From Mucilaginibacter sabulilitoris (GTDB taxonomy: Bacteria > Bacteroidota > Bacteroidia > Sphingobacteriales > Sphingobacteriaceae), in assembly GCF_034262375.1 (NCBI RefSeq), contig NZ_CP139558.1:4526001-4590000 (forward strand): a stretch of 64,000 bases of DNA. The letters are read 5' to 3'. Below the pieces are notes generated by a model. The model made no database searches. It had not been told where the DNA came from and saw only the letters and a list, made by a program, of their open reading frames with translations. The position numbers and the translations under genes are program-made. Positions 9,464-17,698 of the stretch are shown here, piece after piece; within the stretch, counting starts at the first letter, position 1; each line of letters opens with the position of its first letter.

Positions 9464-10387
9464 TTACTGTTTTTGGATTTTAATTGTTGATGAATCTGCC
9501 AAACCGTAGGCACCGTCAACAATAATCAGATCATTCATGCCAATCTTATCCGTTTGTATTTCCTGCAAAGAATCGGACGATATTTTACCCGCTGTGACTG
9601 CTATTTTATACGCACGGTTGCCTTTTCCCAGTTTAAATACCCAAAAATGTTCTTGCGTTTCGTCCGTCTGTACAGCATTCACCGGTACGGCCATCCCCTG
9701 ATCTGGCTTAGATAGTGGAATGCTCACCTTTAAATTGGCTCCCTCGGGCAAATTGGTAGAGGCTACGGGAACAATAAATGACTGTGTTTGTACGGTAGCA
9801 TCCGCAGACGGCAAACCAGCTTGCAGGTAGGTATTCAGCTTACGTCCATCAGGAAGCAAGACGGTACAAAGTGTACCAGCTTTTACTTGATCAAGATACT
9901 CTACCGGTACATTTACCAATACAACCAGGGATGATTGCTGAGTTAGTGTGGCCAGTATATCCCCCTCAGTAACGTAATCGCCGTTTTGGTAATTAACAGC
10001 TGTAATAATTCCGCCTGTTCCTGCAACAACCGGTATAGGTGCTTTAAACTTATCCAGTACCCCGCTTTCATCCAGGTGTTTTAAGGCTTGTTGCTCCTTA
10101 CTGGTGATTGTACAGTATATGCCGCCAGCTTTAACCATATCCCCCGTTTTCCAGCCCCGGTGGTGTACATAGCCCGCAATTCCAGCCCTGATCACTGCCT
10201 TTTGCTGGTATTGTGTAACCCCATTAAAAGTAATGCTGTTATTAAAAGTATGAGTTACAGGGCTGCTTACGGATACCACCGGGATACTGGCCACAGTTTC
10301 ATCTGCAACCGGAGAAACACTTGTACAGGCGTCCAGTACCGTCAGCAAGACACCAAATCCTAAAATGAAGTATGTTTTATGATGCAT
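9464..10387 (-). CDS. RND efflux periplasmic adaptor, lipoprotein
   Basis: The 307-residue protein begins with a lipoprotein signal (lipobox LDAC at about residues 18-21). The HlyD/biotinyl-lipoyl-like hairpin region follows, with AVIRAGIAGYVHHRGWKTGD, then GGIITAVNYQNGDYVTEGD and a beta-barrel region (AVPVNAVQTDETQEHFWVF). It bridges the inner-membrane pump and the outer-membrane channel. Its start lies 1 bp from the end of the TolC-type gene and its end 10 bp before the pump, so the three are one operon. It is rather short for the family because the alpha-helical hairpin is reduced. Confidence 0.9.
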   Translation of the reverse strand: MHHKTYFILGFGVLLTVLDACTSVSPVADETVASIPVVSVSSPVTHTFNNSITFNGVTQYQQKAVIRAGIAGYVHHRGWKTGDMVKAGGIYCTITSKEQQALKHLDESGVLDKFKAPIPVVAGTGGIITAVNYQNGDYVTEGDILATLTQQSSLVVLVNVPVEYLDQVKAGTLCTVLLPDGRKLNTYLQAGLPSADATVQTQSFIVPVASTNLPEGANLKVSIPLSKPDQGMAVPVNAVQTDETQEHFWVFKLGKGNRAYKIAVTAGKISSDSLQEIQTDKIGMNDLIIVDGAYGLADSSTIKIQKQ

Positions 10388-10388
10388 T

Positions 10389-11684
10389 TTACCAGTTATA
10401 ATAGTTATATTGATTAGTGAGCAGCAAAAGCTGAACCTTTGCTCCGTTCAAATTTTGTTTAGCTGCAGCATAATCCTGCAGTGATTTTACATACTCTATG
10501 ATCGACAATTGTCCACCCTGCAGTTTTTCCCGGTCAAGTCGCAGCAGCAAGTCTTGTTTGCTTATCAGCTGCTGTATTTGGGTAATGCTTTGATTAAGCA
10601 AATGAATTTGCTGCATTAGGCTCTGCAAATAGTTGCGCTGCTGAACCGTAAAGTTATCACGGGCATACGTTATGCTTTGTTGACTAATTTTTACCTGGCT
10701 GTCATTTATCTTACGCTGATGCCCGTCAAATATGGGAATCGCCAGGTGCAGCGCGGCCTGCATACCTATATTATGGGGTATACTATTAAAGTCAGAAGCC
10801 AACATTCCTCCATTGCCGGCTAAATCAAGCGTTGGCCGGTATTTAGCATTAAATACATTTTGCTGGGCAATAATGCTCAGACTATCCAGCTTGAATTTTT
10901 CTTTATAAAAGTAGTTTTGAGGTGCAGCATTGATATTTATAAGCGGTGCACTCAACTGCACCATGGTTGTATCACTTACAATGGCTAAATTCTTAAGGGC
11001 CCCATAAGCATCTACTTCGGTTATTTTTGCCTGGCTTAGTTCATTTTCCCGGGTATTTTGCTCAATTTCCAGCAACAGATAATCACTTTGCTGCAGCAGG
11101 CCCTTTTTAACCAATGCTTCAACCGTGGCTTTTCGCCCCTTTACTTCATCTACAATCCGAACCAGGTATTCTTCCTGCTGTTGTAACTGATACACTTGTA
11201 TATATTGGTCTGTTATGGATTTACGCAGGTCATGCTCCAGCTGCACCCTACTATTATTATTCAAAGCAGCATCATTTGTATTCTGCTCTTGCAGGGAATT
11301 TATGGTGCGTTTATTTAATAGCTGAAGTGTTACATTTAATTGAGTTGCATACATGCCGCCATTGGTTTGCCCAATATCATAACCAAAAGCTTTTGAGGAT
11401 GGGTTTGCAGTAATTGCTATAGCTTTTCCATTATTGCCAAAATAGGGAGCAAACAGGTAATCGGATGTAAAATTTACTTGCGGAGCCTTATTTTGAGCAT
11501 TAATTAATTGCGCCTGTAAACCATAAAATTGCTGCTGATTTACATTTTGCCTGATGGCTGCGTCGTTTTTTAATGCGTTATTAATAAAATAATTCAGATC
11601 AAGCTCCTGGCCTGAGACAGGCTGAGTTAAGATCAGGATTATGTCCATTAGCAAAGCAGCACGGATAAGGGCGGCGATTCTCAT
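10389..11684 (-). CDS. TolC-family outer-membrane efflux channel
   Basis: The ATG at 11684 gives 431 residues starting MRIAALIRAALLMDI with a signal peptide ending near VSGQ; a TTG seven codons upstream is a weaker choice. The rest is long alpha-helical, with two repeats typical of TolC proteins (LDLNYFINNALKNDAAIRQN and QLISKQDLLLRLDREKLQGG near the C-terminus, SIIEYVKSLQDYAAAKQ). It trimerizes in the outer membrane and forms the exit duct for the RND pump. It is the first gene of the efflux operon. Upstream, 11706-12084 carries the divergent control region with the small membrane protein gene. Confidence 0.9.
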   Translation of the reverse strand: MRIAALIRAALLMDIILILTQPVSGQELDLNYFINNALKNDAAIRQNVNQQQFYGLQAQLINAQNKAPQVNFTSDYLFAPYFGNNGKAIAITANPSSKAFGYDIGQTNGGMYATQLNVTLQLLNKRTINSLQEQNTNDAALNNNSRVQLEHDLRKSITDQYIQVYQLQQQEEYLVRIVDEVKGRKATVEALVKKGLLQQSDYLLLEIEQNTRENELSQAKITEVDAYGALKNLAIVSDTTMVQLSAPLININAAPQNYFYKEKFKLDSLSIIAQQNVFNAKYRPTLDLAGNGGMLASDFNSIPHNIGMQAALHLAIPIFDGHQRKINDSQVKISQQSITYARDNFTVQQRNYLQSLMQQIHLLNQSITQIQQLISKQDLLLRLDREKLQGGQLSIIEYVKSLQDYAAAKQNLNGAKVQLLLLTNQYNYYNW

Positions 11685-11900
11685 GTATTCAATTTTATTC
11701 CACAAGAATAAAACTAAAATCTGAAGAAATTTAGGATGATGTTTATACTATCCTACTATTTATCAATCAGTAAGTCAGACGACAAAACCAACAGTTGAGT
11801 TACAAGTCTCAGCGACATTTATTGAACCTTGATTGTATCATTAATCGATAGATAAAATCACTAAGCGGGAAAAGAATCAAAATATTTTTTTTAAAAATCC

Positions 11901-11932
11901 TTTGAAATACAATGCATTATTATTTAACTTTG
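11901..11932 (+). promoter_or_regulatory. Bacteroidota-type promoter for the small membrane protein gene
   Basis: TTTG (11901-11904), a 20-bp spacer and TAACTTTG (11925-11932) match the -33/-7 consensus of Bacteroidota sigma-ABfr promoters in full. The predicted start near 11938 leaves a leader of about 145 nt before the gene at 12085. The rest of the gap 11706-12084 shows no clear feature besides a 17-codon frame at 11977. Confidence 0.65.
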
Positions 11933-11976
11933 CATAACAAAGTACTTTTAACTCATAAATGAAAAATTCAGAATTA

Positions 11977-12030
11977 TGAGCAATAAATGCAATTGGCGCT
12001 TGATGGATACTGATTATCTAATGGTTTAAG
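11977..12030 (+). CDS. Possible 17-residue leader ORF
   Basis: ATG at 11977 opens a frame of 17 codons (MSNKCNWRLMDTDYLMV) within the long predicted leader of the next gene. There is no good ribosome-binding site and no coding-like composition to speak of. It could be a chance frame. It is listed only because the leader is unusually long. Confidence 0.15.
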
Positions 12031-12084
12031 AATTCATCGAAGCATCCTGATCTTGATAAAAACCAGAACTTAACTTTAAAATAT

Positions 12085-12402
12085 ATGAAAACCTCAAGAA
12101 CAAAATTTGTTATCCTCTTTCTCGTATTTTCGTTTGCTTTTCTATTTGGCACCACCTTGCTTTTAGATCAGCCACCGGAGTCATTAGTGGGATCGGCATC
12201 ACAAGTAACTTGGAAAGCTACCCTGTCTACGGTGTTGTCACCTGTCAAAACAATCCTGATTGGCCCGCTGTTGCCTTTCATTAAATATTTGCACCAGGAC
12301 CCGGATACGCCGCCGCCATTTTTTCTTGCCATGTTCGCTTTTTACTGGACAATCCTTGCGATAATTATTTATTATCTGGTCAGAAAAATAAAACACACCT
12401 GA
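12085..12402 (+). CDS. Small membrane protein of unknown function
   Basis: This 105-residue protein has two predicted membrane segments (about 8-26 and 82-100), a loop of about 55 residues between them, and a basic C-terminus (RKIKHT). I do not recognise the family. It has its own strong-looking promoter and its own terminator, so it is a single-gene unit between the efflux operon and the heme locus. Both membrane segments and the clear expression signals support a real gene. Confidence 0.6.
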   Translation: MKTSRTKFVILFLVFSFAFLFGTTLLLDQPPESLVGSASQVTWKATLSTVLSPVKTILIGPLLPFIKYLHQDPDTPPPFFLAMFAFYWTILAIIIYYLVRKIKHT

Positions 12403-12433
12403 TCAACAGAGCGCTGATCAGTATTTTATTTTT
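12399..12433 (+). terminator. Intrinsic terminator after small membrane protein gene
   Basis: CTGATCA (12399-12405) and TGATCAG (12415-12421) form a 7-bp stem with a 9-nt loop, followed by TATTTTATTTTT. The stem overlaps the stop codon of the gene at 12085-12402. Confidence 0.72.
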
Positions 12434-12537
12434 CTGCTAAAATCAATGTGCGTGAAGACGCGAAATAGCAGGCAATTAACTCCGATGACAGGATGGCCCG
12501 ATTTATGGAGAACCTAATTTAGGATTACTGATATTTT

Positions 12538-13530
12538 TTAAGCGGTTAGTTTCACCTCACTTGGCAAAATACCATAATACTTTTTGAAAGCGCTTGTAAG
12601 ATGGGCCTGGTGTTTAAAACCTATCGCATGAGCTGCCTCGCCGACACTTTTATGCTCATAGAGTATCATTTTTTTTGCGGTTTCCATCCTTAGCCTGGTA
12701 ATATATCCATAAACGGTTGTACCATAATAAGCTTTGAAGCCTTGTTTTAGTTTAAACTCGTTCAAACTAATTAACCTCGAGAGTTTTCTGATAGTTGGTG
12801 GATTTACATAGTCCTTATCAAGTAATACCTTTGCTTGGTAAAGTTTATCCAGGTCATCAGTTTTTATCAATGTTCTCTCCGTGTCATCGCCGTTAACCTG
12901 CATTTGCTCCAGCTGTAGCATTAGCAGTTCCAGTACTTTCGATTCCGTATAAAACTTTTTTAATTCGCCTGTTTTCTTACATTCGCAAATATCATTGATT
13001 ACGCGTTTCATTTCCATGGTCACGGCAAGGTCCTGTGCAGCGAGAGAAGTATATTTACCCTCGAGTATAGCGGATACAAATGCAGAATGAATTAAAGCAT
13101 GACGATCAATTAAATGAAAGTAATATTCTTTGGAAAGCACCATCAGGAAATAATTATATTCTACATCAGGGACAACCTCATAATTCCTCTTTGACGACGG
13201 AATATAGCGAATGTTGTGGCGATTATTACCATAAACACCCTTTTTGGGGAGTTTAGCAGGTAGTGTACCTCCTTCATAAAAAATAAACTGCGAAGTAATC
13301 GTCTCCCCTTCTACTTCTGCAAGTATGCGCACCGGCTCATTAAACTGCATATTGGAATGAAGTAGAAACAATCCACCGGCACTTAACTGGTAATAGAATA
13401 ATTTTTTTACAGATTTTCTTTTGATAGAAATGTGCTTTTCAGATAACTGCGAACCTGGCGAATAGGCATCGGGCAGATCCTCGATAAACAGCCATTCGTC
13501 AAAACCTTCTATTTTTGATTTGATCCTCAT
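12538..13530 (-). CDS. AraC-family transcriptional regulator
   Basis: The 330-residue protein has a C-terminal double helix-turn-helix (about 225-330) with TVYGYITRLRMETAKKMI, SVGEAAHAIGFKHQAHLTSA and FKKYYGILPSEVK. The N-terminal 220 residues are a probable ligand-binding region of no clear family. AraC proteins usually activate transcription from non-palindromic sites just upstream of the promoter. The gene lies 38 bp after the S41 protease gene and on the same strand, so it may be the last gene of the heme receptor operon. It is therefore a candidate to bind the 22-bp motif found at 21614 and 21793; that link is inference. Confidence 0.9.
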   Translation of the reverse strand: MRIKSKIEGFDEWLFIEDLPDAYSPGSQLSEKHISIKRKSVKKLFYYQLSAGGLFLLHSNMQFNEPVRILAEVEGETITSQFIFYEGGTLPAKLPKKGVYGNNRHNIRYIPSSKRNYEVVPDVEYNYFLMVLSKEYYFHLIDRHALIHSAFVSAILEGKYTSLAAQDLAVTMEMKRVINDICECKKTGELKKFYTESKVLELLMLQLEQMQVNGDDTERTLIKTDDLDKLYQAKVLLDKDYVNPPTIRKLSRLISLNEFKLKQGFKAYYGTTVYGYITRLRMETAKKMILYEHKSVGEAAHAIGFKHQAHLTSAFKKYYGILPSEVKLTA

Positions 13531-13568
13531 ACAATTTATTAAGCTTTTAAAGCAAGCAACCTTGATTG

Positions 13569-14831
13569 CTAATTAGTTTTTAGTTTTAGTCTGTTCTCGA
13601 TCATGCTATTCTGAACCAATGATATACTCGAAGATGCCCGCTTATGGAAAATATTAGCCTGAACTGTTTTCTTGTTGACTGTATTTAACCCCGAAGAACC
13701 ATTGATCAACTTTAATACATTGCTTAAACAAGCCTCCATTGGGTCTCCAAGTACCGGATTATCTTGCTCTGCTACGAATACATCTGGCGGGATCCCCTGA
13801 AAATAAGCTGACCAGCCCTGCGCATTGCGGATCAGGAAACTGGATAAATACACACTGTATATGTCTATAGTTACCGGGAAAAAACCTACCGGCTTTCCAA
13901 AGGTAGTTTCACCTACCAGTTTAATATTGAAGTAAGGTTTCAGGCTGCTGATCAATAATTCGCTCGCCGAGGCTGTACGGAATGAGGTAATAAAATAAAT
14001 GTCCTTTACCGATTGAAGGCTCCCTTTTTTATTAAAGCGATGTGTGTTTGCACTCTCTGTATAATCCACATCCGCCATGGTTGCTTGCCGGCCCATGTAA
14101 GTAACAGGTTTACCATTTGCATCCAGATATGGTTGATTCTTTAAGATGGTTGCCTGGCCATTCTGAAGCAAGGAATTATACTGTTCAGAAAACATAACCT
14201 TCCCGTTTAATGATTGAGGTGCAATCAGGTTGGCAATATATTCCGCAGTTTCTACAAAACCGCCTCCGTTTGATCGTAAATCAACTACCAGCTGTTGCGG
14301 GCTTACCACTGCAAATTTTGAAAAAGCCTCATCAAGCACTGTCTGGCAGGTATATAATTCAGGGAAAGAGCCTAATGCAATATAGGCGACTGGCTTATTT
14401 TCATTAATGATGATAGTATCTTTCAGCAACGCCGGCAATGATGGTGAGCCAACAGCTGCCAGATTACCCCCTTCACCTTTTTCGGTAAGAAAGGAGTACT
14501 TCGGTGTTCCTGAACTAACGCCGGCCTCATATGCCATAGATGTTTGCGGGTTGATTTTTAATTGCGTGATGTCAAACAGCTCTTTTTCAAAGGCACCTGC
14601 AGCATCGGAGCCTGTTGCATATCCGCGCGGGTTAAAAGCCGCGTAAGTTGGGATAATATCGTTCCATAAATAGATCTGTCTGGCATATAAGAATATAGAA
14701 TCAAGCGTAAACTGTACCCGTGTACCTGTAGTTGGGGAAATGGGGATATCTGCCGGTATTTCAGCTACTTTTTCGCATGCCGAAACCCCGGTTACTATAC
14801 CAATAAGAACGATGATACCTGATTTACGCAT
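13569..14831 (-). CDS. S41-family serine peptidase lipoprotein
   Basis: The 420-residue protein has a lipobox (VSAC, C19). The C-terminal-processing-peptidase core is visible as VVDLRSNGGGFVETAEYIAN (about 182-201) and ITSFRTASASELL, and GETTFGKPVG follows. S288 and K313 are spaced 25 residues apart, as in the known Ser-Lys dyad of the family, so it is probably active. A clear PDZ domain is not obvious in the N-terminal part. It would act at the cell surface or in the periplasm. Its place in the heme operon suggests a role in cleaving host or soil hemoproteins or processing HmuY-type lipoproteins, but this is inference. Confidence 0.87.
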   Translation of the reverse strand: MRKSGIIVLIGIVTGVSACEKVAEIPADIPISPTTGTRVQFTLDSIFLYARQIYLWNDIIPTYAAFNPRGYATGSDAAGAFEKELFDITQLKINPQTSMAYEAGVSSGTPKYSFLTEKGEGGNLAAVGSPSLPALLKDTIIINENKPVAYIALGSFPELYTCQTVLDEAFSKFAVVSPQQLVVDLRSNGGGFVETAEYIANLIAPQSLNGKVMFSEQYNSLLQNGQATILKNQPYLDANGKPVTYMGRQATMADVDYTESANTHRFNKKGSLQSVKDIYFITSFRTASASELLISSLKPYFNIKLVGETTFGKPVGFFPVTIDIYSVYLSSFLIRNAQGWSAYFQGIPPDVFVAEQDNPVLGDPMEACLSNVLKLINGSSGLNTVNKKTVQANIFHKRASSSISLVQNSMIENRLKLKTN

Positions 14832-14866
14832 TGATATTTTGTTTAGCTAATATTTATTTTCATGAG

Positions 14867-15850
14867 TTATTTGGTAATCATGGTTGGTTTATCAGGATAC
14901 CAGTCAAAGGGGGCAAATTGATCGCCATCATAAGTCACCTGGAGATTGCTCAGGCTTCCGGTAATGATATTTTGCGGCAACTGGAATGTCAGCTTATTAT
15001 CTGTCCGGCTGGATAAGGCTATATTATATTTTACATCCGGCGAACCATTTTCAGGGGTAACTAAAAGTGTTATAGCCATCGTTTTCGGGTAATATTTTTT
15101 TAGCACGGCAACGGTGCTGTAACTGATACTCAACTGGTCACCGGCCTTCAGCGTTTTTCCTTCCTCATTGAAAATGAAACCTTTAAATACATCGTAAATA
15201 TTGGGTGGGGCTATATGGAACGGACCTTTGGTTACGGTATTTTTTCCGCTTATCATACGTAGTTTATAATATCCTGTATCGATAGTCCCGTCGGCAGGAA
15301 TTTGTGACAGAATCGCTGTCGAATTGAAAATAAATGAGCCATCATTGGCCAGTGGCAATGAGAATTTCTTTTCGCCTGCGTTTACAAGATATAAATGTGT
15401 CTGACTGGTATCTGCCACAAAATATTGTCCTTTAATAATGATATAACCGGCTATCTGCAAGAAGTCAGAACTGCCCACTTCAAAAACCGGCGCCGGAAGA
15501 TTAATCATAGGGTAAAATTTATACGTTTTTTTACTGCCATCCTGCGCGGTTACTGTGTAAACGGTATTGGTTGAAAAAGAAACCGGAGCCCCGGAAGCCG
15601 GGTTGATTCCAGCCCCTTCGGAAATTGTAATTTTAGGTGTTATACTTGCGGGTGTATTTGCGAAAGGCGGCCAGTAAAGCAGTATACTGTCGCCAATAAT
15701 TGCTGCTTTAAGCGGACTGCCTGCAGAATCGGTCACAGTAAAGCTCTCGATGGCATGGTATGGCGTTTTTTGATACTCTTTCTTGCAGGAAGTTACTAAA
15801 ACAGATACGCCTAAGAGGATAACAGAAAAGAAGAGTTTGATTTTTTTCAT
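14867..15850 (-). CDS. TIG-like lipoprotein of the heme locus (paralog of 16732-17688)
   Basis: This 327-residue protein has a lipoprotein signal (VTSC, C22) and beta-rich sequence. Residues about 35-110 contain the segment NTVYTVTAQDGSKKTYKFYP, a hallmark of Bacteroidota surface-lipoprotein domains (DUF5018-like). Then come two TIG/IPT-like regions (YIIIKGQYF, YYKLRMISGKNTV). The overall plan is shared with the lipoprotein at 16732-17688. No enzyme motif is visible. A terminator-like hairpin lies just upstream (15863-15900). Its position among HmuY genes suggests a surface-exposed accessory of heme capture. Confidence 0.75.
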   Translation of the reverse strand: MKKIKLFFSVILLGVSVLVTSCKKEYQKTPYHAIESFTVTDSAGSPLKAAIIGDSILLYWPPFANTPASITPKITISEGAGINPASGAPVSFSTNTVYTVTAQDGSKKTYKFYPMINLPAPVFEVGSSDFLQIAGYIIIKGQYFVADTSQTHLYLVNAGEKKFSLPLANDGSFIFNSTAILSQIPADGTIDTGYYKLRMISGKNTVTKGPFHIAPPNIYDVFKGFIFNEEGKTLKAGDQLSISYSTVAVLKKYYPKTMAITLLVTPENGSPDVKYNIALSSRTDNKLTFQLPQNIITGSLSNLQVTYDGDQFAPFDWYPDKPTMITK

Positions 15851-15862
15851 TTTTTAAAATTT

Positions 15863-15900
15863 AAAACAGCCCGGAGCTGATCATGCTGCCGGACTGTTTT
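15863..15900 (-). terminator. Intra-operon terminator or attenuator hairpin
   Basis: On the minus strand a 12-bp stem (one G-T pair) is formed by 15900-15889 and 15874-15863, with a 14-nt loop and a following TTTTAAATTTT. It sits in the 73-bp gap between the 200-residue HmuY-like gene and the next lipoprotein gene. It probably lets only part of the transcripts continue, which would raise the level of the upstream genes. Confidence 0.65.
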
Positions 15901-15923
15901 CCTAAAGGAATTGTTTTAGCAGA

Positions 15924-16526
15924 TTAGTTTACAATGCCACTCTGAAAAGTGTAAACCGCCCTGTTGCTGGTCGCACCTCCCTGTCCGGCTATGGCAGTAG
16001 CTTTAAATGCATAAGTATTAGCACCATCGTTTACAAATAATACCATATTAGCAACCGGGCTTGCTACGTGGGTTGTTGAATTATAGTTCCACCATCCGTT
16101 AGGAGTTGATGTAGTACTTGTATTCTGGCCCCATGAAGTTACTGTAGTTGCAGTTGCGTAATTAGCAGCAGAAATGCTTCCTAATGCAGTTGTAGTTACC
16201 AGATATTTAAACGTATATCCAGATTTTGGGGCGATAGTGCCGTTATTGGTGCTGGTTAACCTAAGGTTGTAGGCAACTGCACCAACTGAATCCTGTGCCC
16301 CGGTGTAAATGTTTACATATCTGGTTCCGAATGCTGCAGGGCCGAGGGCAGGATTGCCATAATTTCCGTTAATTACTCTGGTGTTGATTGGGTTTACCAC
16401 TGCCTTTTCGTTTTGTACAGCCAATGGCGAAGGGCTATTGTTTTCCTTTTGGCAAGATGAAAAAATGAGTGATACCGCTGCTAAGGCGATGATTGATTTA
16501 CTGATGTTTTTAATGAATAAAGTCAT
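15924..16526 (-). CDS. Divergent HmuY-like lipoprotein
   Basis: The 200-residue protein has a lipobox (FSSC, C25). Its second half follows the HmuY pattern seen in the neighbours: NGWWNYNSTTHVASPVANM (about 143-161) matches GSGWYFYDLKTHIAVPVKNR of the 18507 gene, and LFVNDGANTYAFKATAI matches FVLRTAAGKYAKLEL. The W-D-I strand of the other HmuY proteins is replaced by Y-N-L (about 86-88). H153 stands where the other family members have a conserved His that may bind heme. It is flanked by a 205-bp gap with a hairpin and by a terminator-like hairpin, so it may be expressed separately. The homology is my own reading of the alignment. Confidence 0.6.
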   Translation of the reverse strand: MTLFIKNISKSIIALAAVSLIFSSCQKENNSPSPLAVQNEKAVVNPINTRVINGNYGNPALGPAAFGTRYVNIYTGAQDSVGAVAYNLRLTSTNNGTIAPKSGYTFKYLVTTTALGSISAANYATATTVTSWGQNTSTTSTPNGWWNYNSTTHVASPVANMVLFVNDGANTYAFKATAIAGQGGATSNRAVYTFQSGIVN

Positions 16527-16645
16527 GGTATTTGTAATAAATTATAAATGTTTCTTACACGTAAATCTGATGCTGCATCCGTATCCACCGTTCTTTTGGC
16601 GCCTTATAGAAACAGGATAAGGTTTTAGCATTGCTGACCTAGTAC

Positions 16646-16673
16646 CCGGGCATTACGTGTACCTACTGCCCGG
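16646..16673. other. Hairpin in the 205-bp gap inside the heme receptor operon
   Basis: CCGGGCA (16646-16652) and TGCCCGG (16667-16673) form a 7-bp GC-rich stem with a 14-nt loop. There is no T-run after it on the minus strand, so it is not a classical terminator. It may stabilise or split the transcript. The rest of the gap 16527-16731 shows no gene or clear promoter. Confidence 0.4.
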
Positions 16674-16731
16674 AAATCAGTTTCTTTATATATCGCGGCC
16701 TTACCAGCCGGTTAACAGTTATTTTATATAA

Positions 16732-17688
16732 TCAAAGGTTGGCAACTATTAAGTGCGCTGTAGTAATTACCGGAGCCCATTTCCCAAATTGAAAGCTGAA
16801 CTGTACCGTTCCCCAGTCACCGGCTGGCACTTCAACTGGGATCGTAATTACGGCTTGTTTCCTGTCGTAACTTTTAACCGGAAGGTTGAAGGTTTTACCA
16901 TTGATGACGACTGTTACAGCGCTCAGGTTGATAAAATAATTATTCGCCAGGAAGGTGGTGGAACCACCTTGTACTACAGTCCGGGTATCCCATGAGGGCC
17001 CTATATCCGGTACATTATAATATACCTGCAGTGGCTTTACCAGCTTTACACTGTGACCAAGAAAGTCTATTTGCACATCGTAATGACCGCTGTCGGCATC
17101 TGCCGGTATCCTCGAGTTAAAGAAATAAGCATCTCCAAACTGGTAGCCATCGGTCCCGATCTGAGCAGTAGAAAGGTCTGGAACCAGTTCTTTTTTCGTG
17201 CTCTGCTCAATGAGTTTTACTTTTAATGTGGCAGTGCTGGTGCTCAAGAAATTACCAACTATATTAGGAATAAATGAACCCGGCTCGGTCATGGGTAAAT
17301 CGTCGAACCAATTTAAGGTAAGCCCGGGTGTATTTTGCTGAACTATAGCTAATTTGTAGGTTCTGGTGCTGCCATCAACCGCCTTTACCGAATAGGTTTG
17401 TGTCTGATCATTAATATCAACAGGGCGCTCAGCAGTCATCAGCGTAGCAGTCGGATCAACCACTATCTTAGGCTGTATAACAGTCATTGCGTAATAATAG
17501 GGTACGTATACCGTAATGGTATTTTCCGTATTATCAACGGTACCATAGATCACAGTATCCTGCAAATTGACCACCCTGTATTCCGTGATTTTGTTTTGCG
17601 ACAGATGCGGGTAATCGATAGATTTTTTACATGAACAAAAACCGGTAAATACTATAAAGACGAGTAGGTAAAAGTATCTGATTGTCAT
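16732..17688 (-). CDS. TIG-like lipoprotein of the heme locus (paralog of 14867-15850)
   Basis: I chose the ATG at 17688 (MTIRYFYLLVFIVFTG), which gives 318 residues, a good lipobox (FCSC) and no overlap with the preceding gene; an ATG at 17712 is possible. Residues about 35-110 hold TQTYSVKAVDGSTRTYKLAI, matching the DUF5018-like segment of its paralog, and two beta-sandwich-like regions follow (SGHYDVQIDFLGHSVKLVKP). No catalytic motif is visible. It lies 10 bp after the HmuY gene at 17699, so it is cotranscribed with the receptor and HmuY genes. A surface-exposed accessory role in heme capture is inferred. Confidence 0.72.
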   Translation of the reverse strand: MTIRYFYLLVFIVFTGFCSCKKSIDYPHLSQNKITEYRVVNLQDTVIYGTVDNTENTITVYVPYYYAMTVIQPKIVVDPTATLMTAERPVDINDQTQTYSVKAVDGSTRTYKLAIVQQNTPGLTLNWFDDLPMTEPGSFIPNIVGNFLSTSTATLKVKLIEQSTKKELVPDLSTAQIGTDGYQFGDAYFFNSRIPADADSGHYDVQIDFLGHSVKLVKPLQVYYNVPDIGPSWDTRTVVQGGSTTFLANNYFINLSAVTVVINGKTFNLPVKSYDRKQAVITIPVEVPAGDWGTVQFSFQFGKWAPVITTAHLIVANL

Positions 17689-17698
17689 TGATTTACTT

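Noticed and set aside
6439..11684. RND operon as a heavy-metal (Czc/Cus) pump
   Set aside because: The TM4 region reads GLMIDDAVIVVEQ, not the DFG-x-IVDGAV form of metal pumps, so a metal role is not supported.
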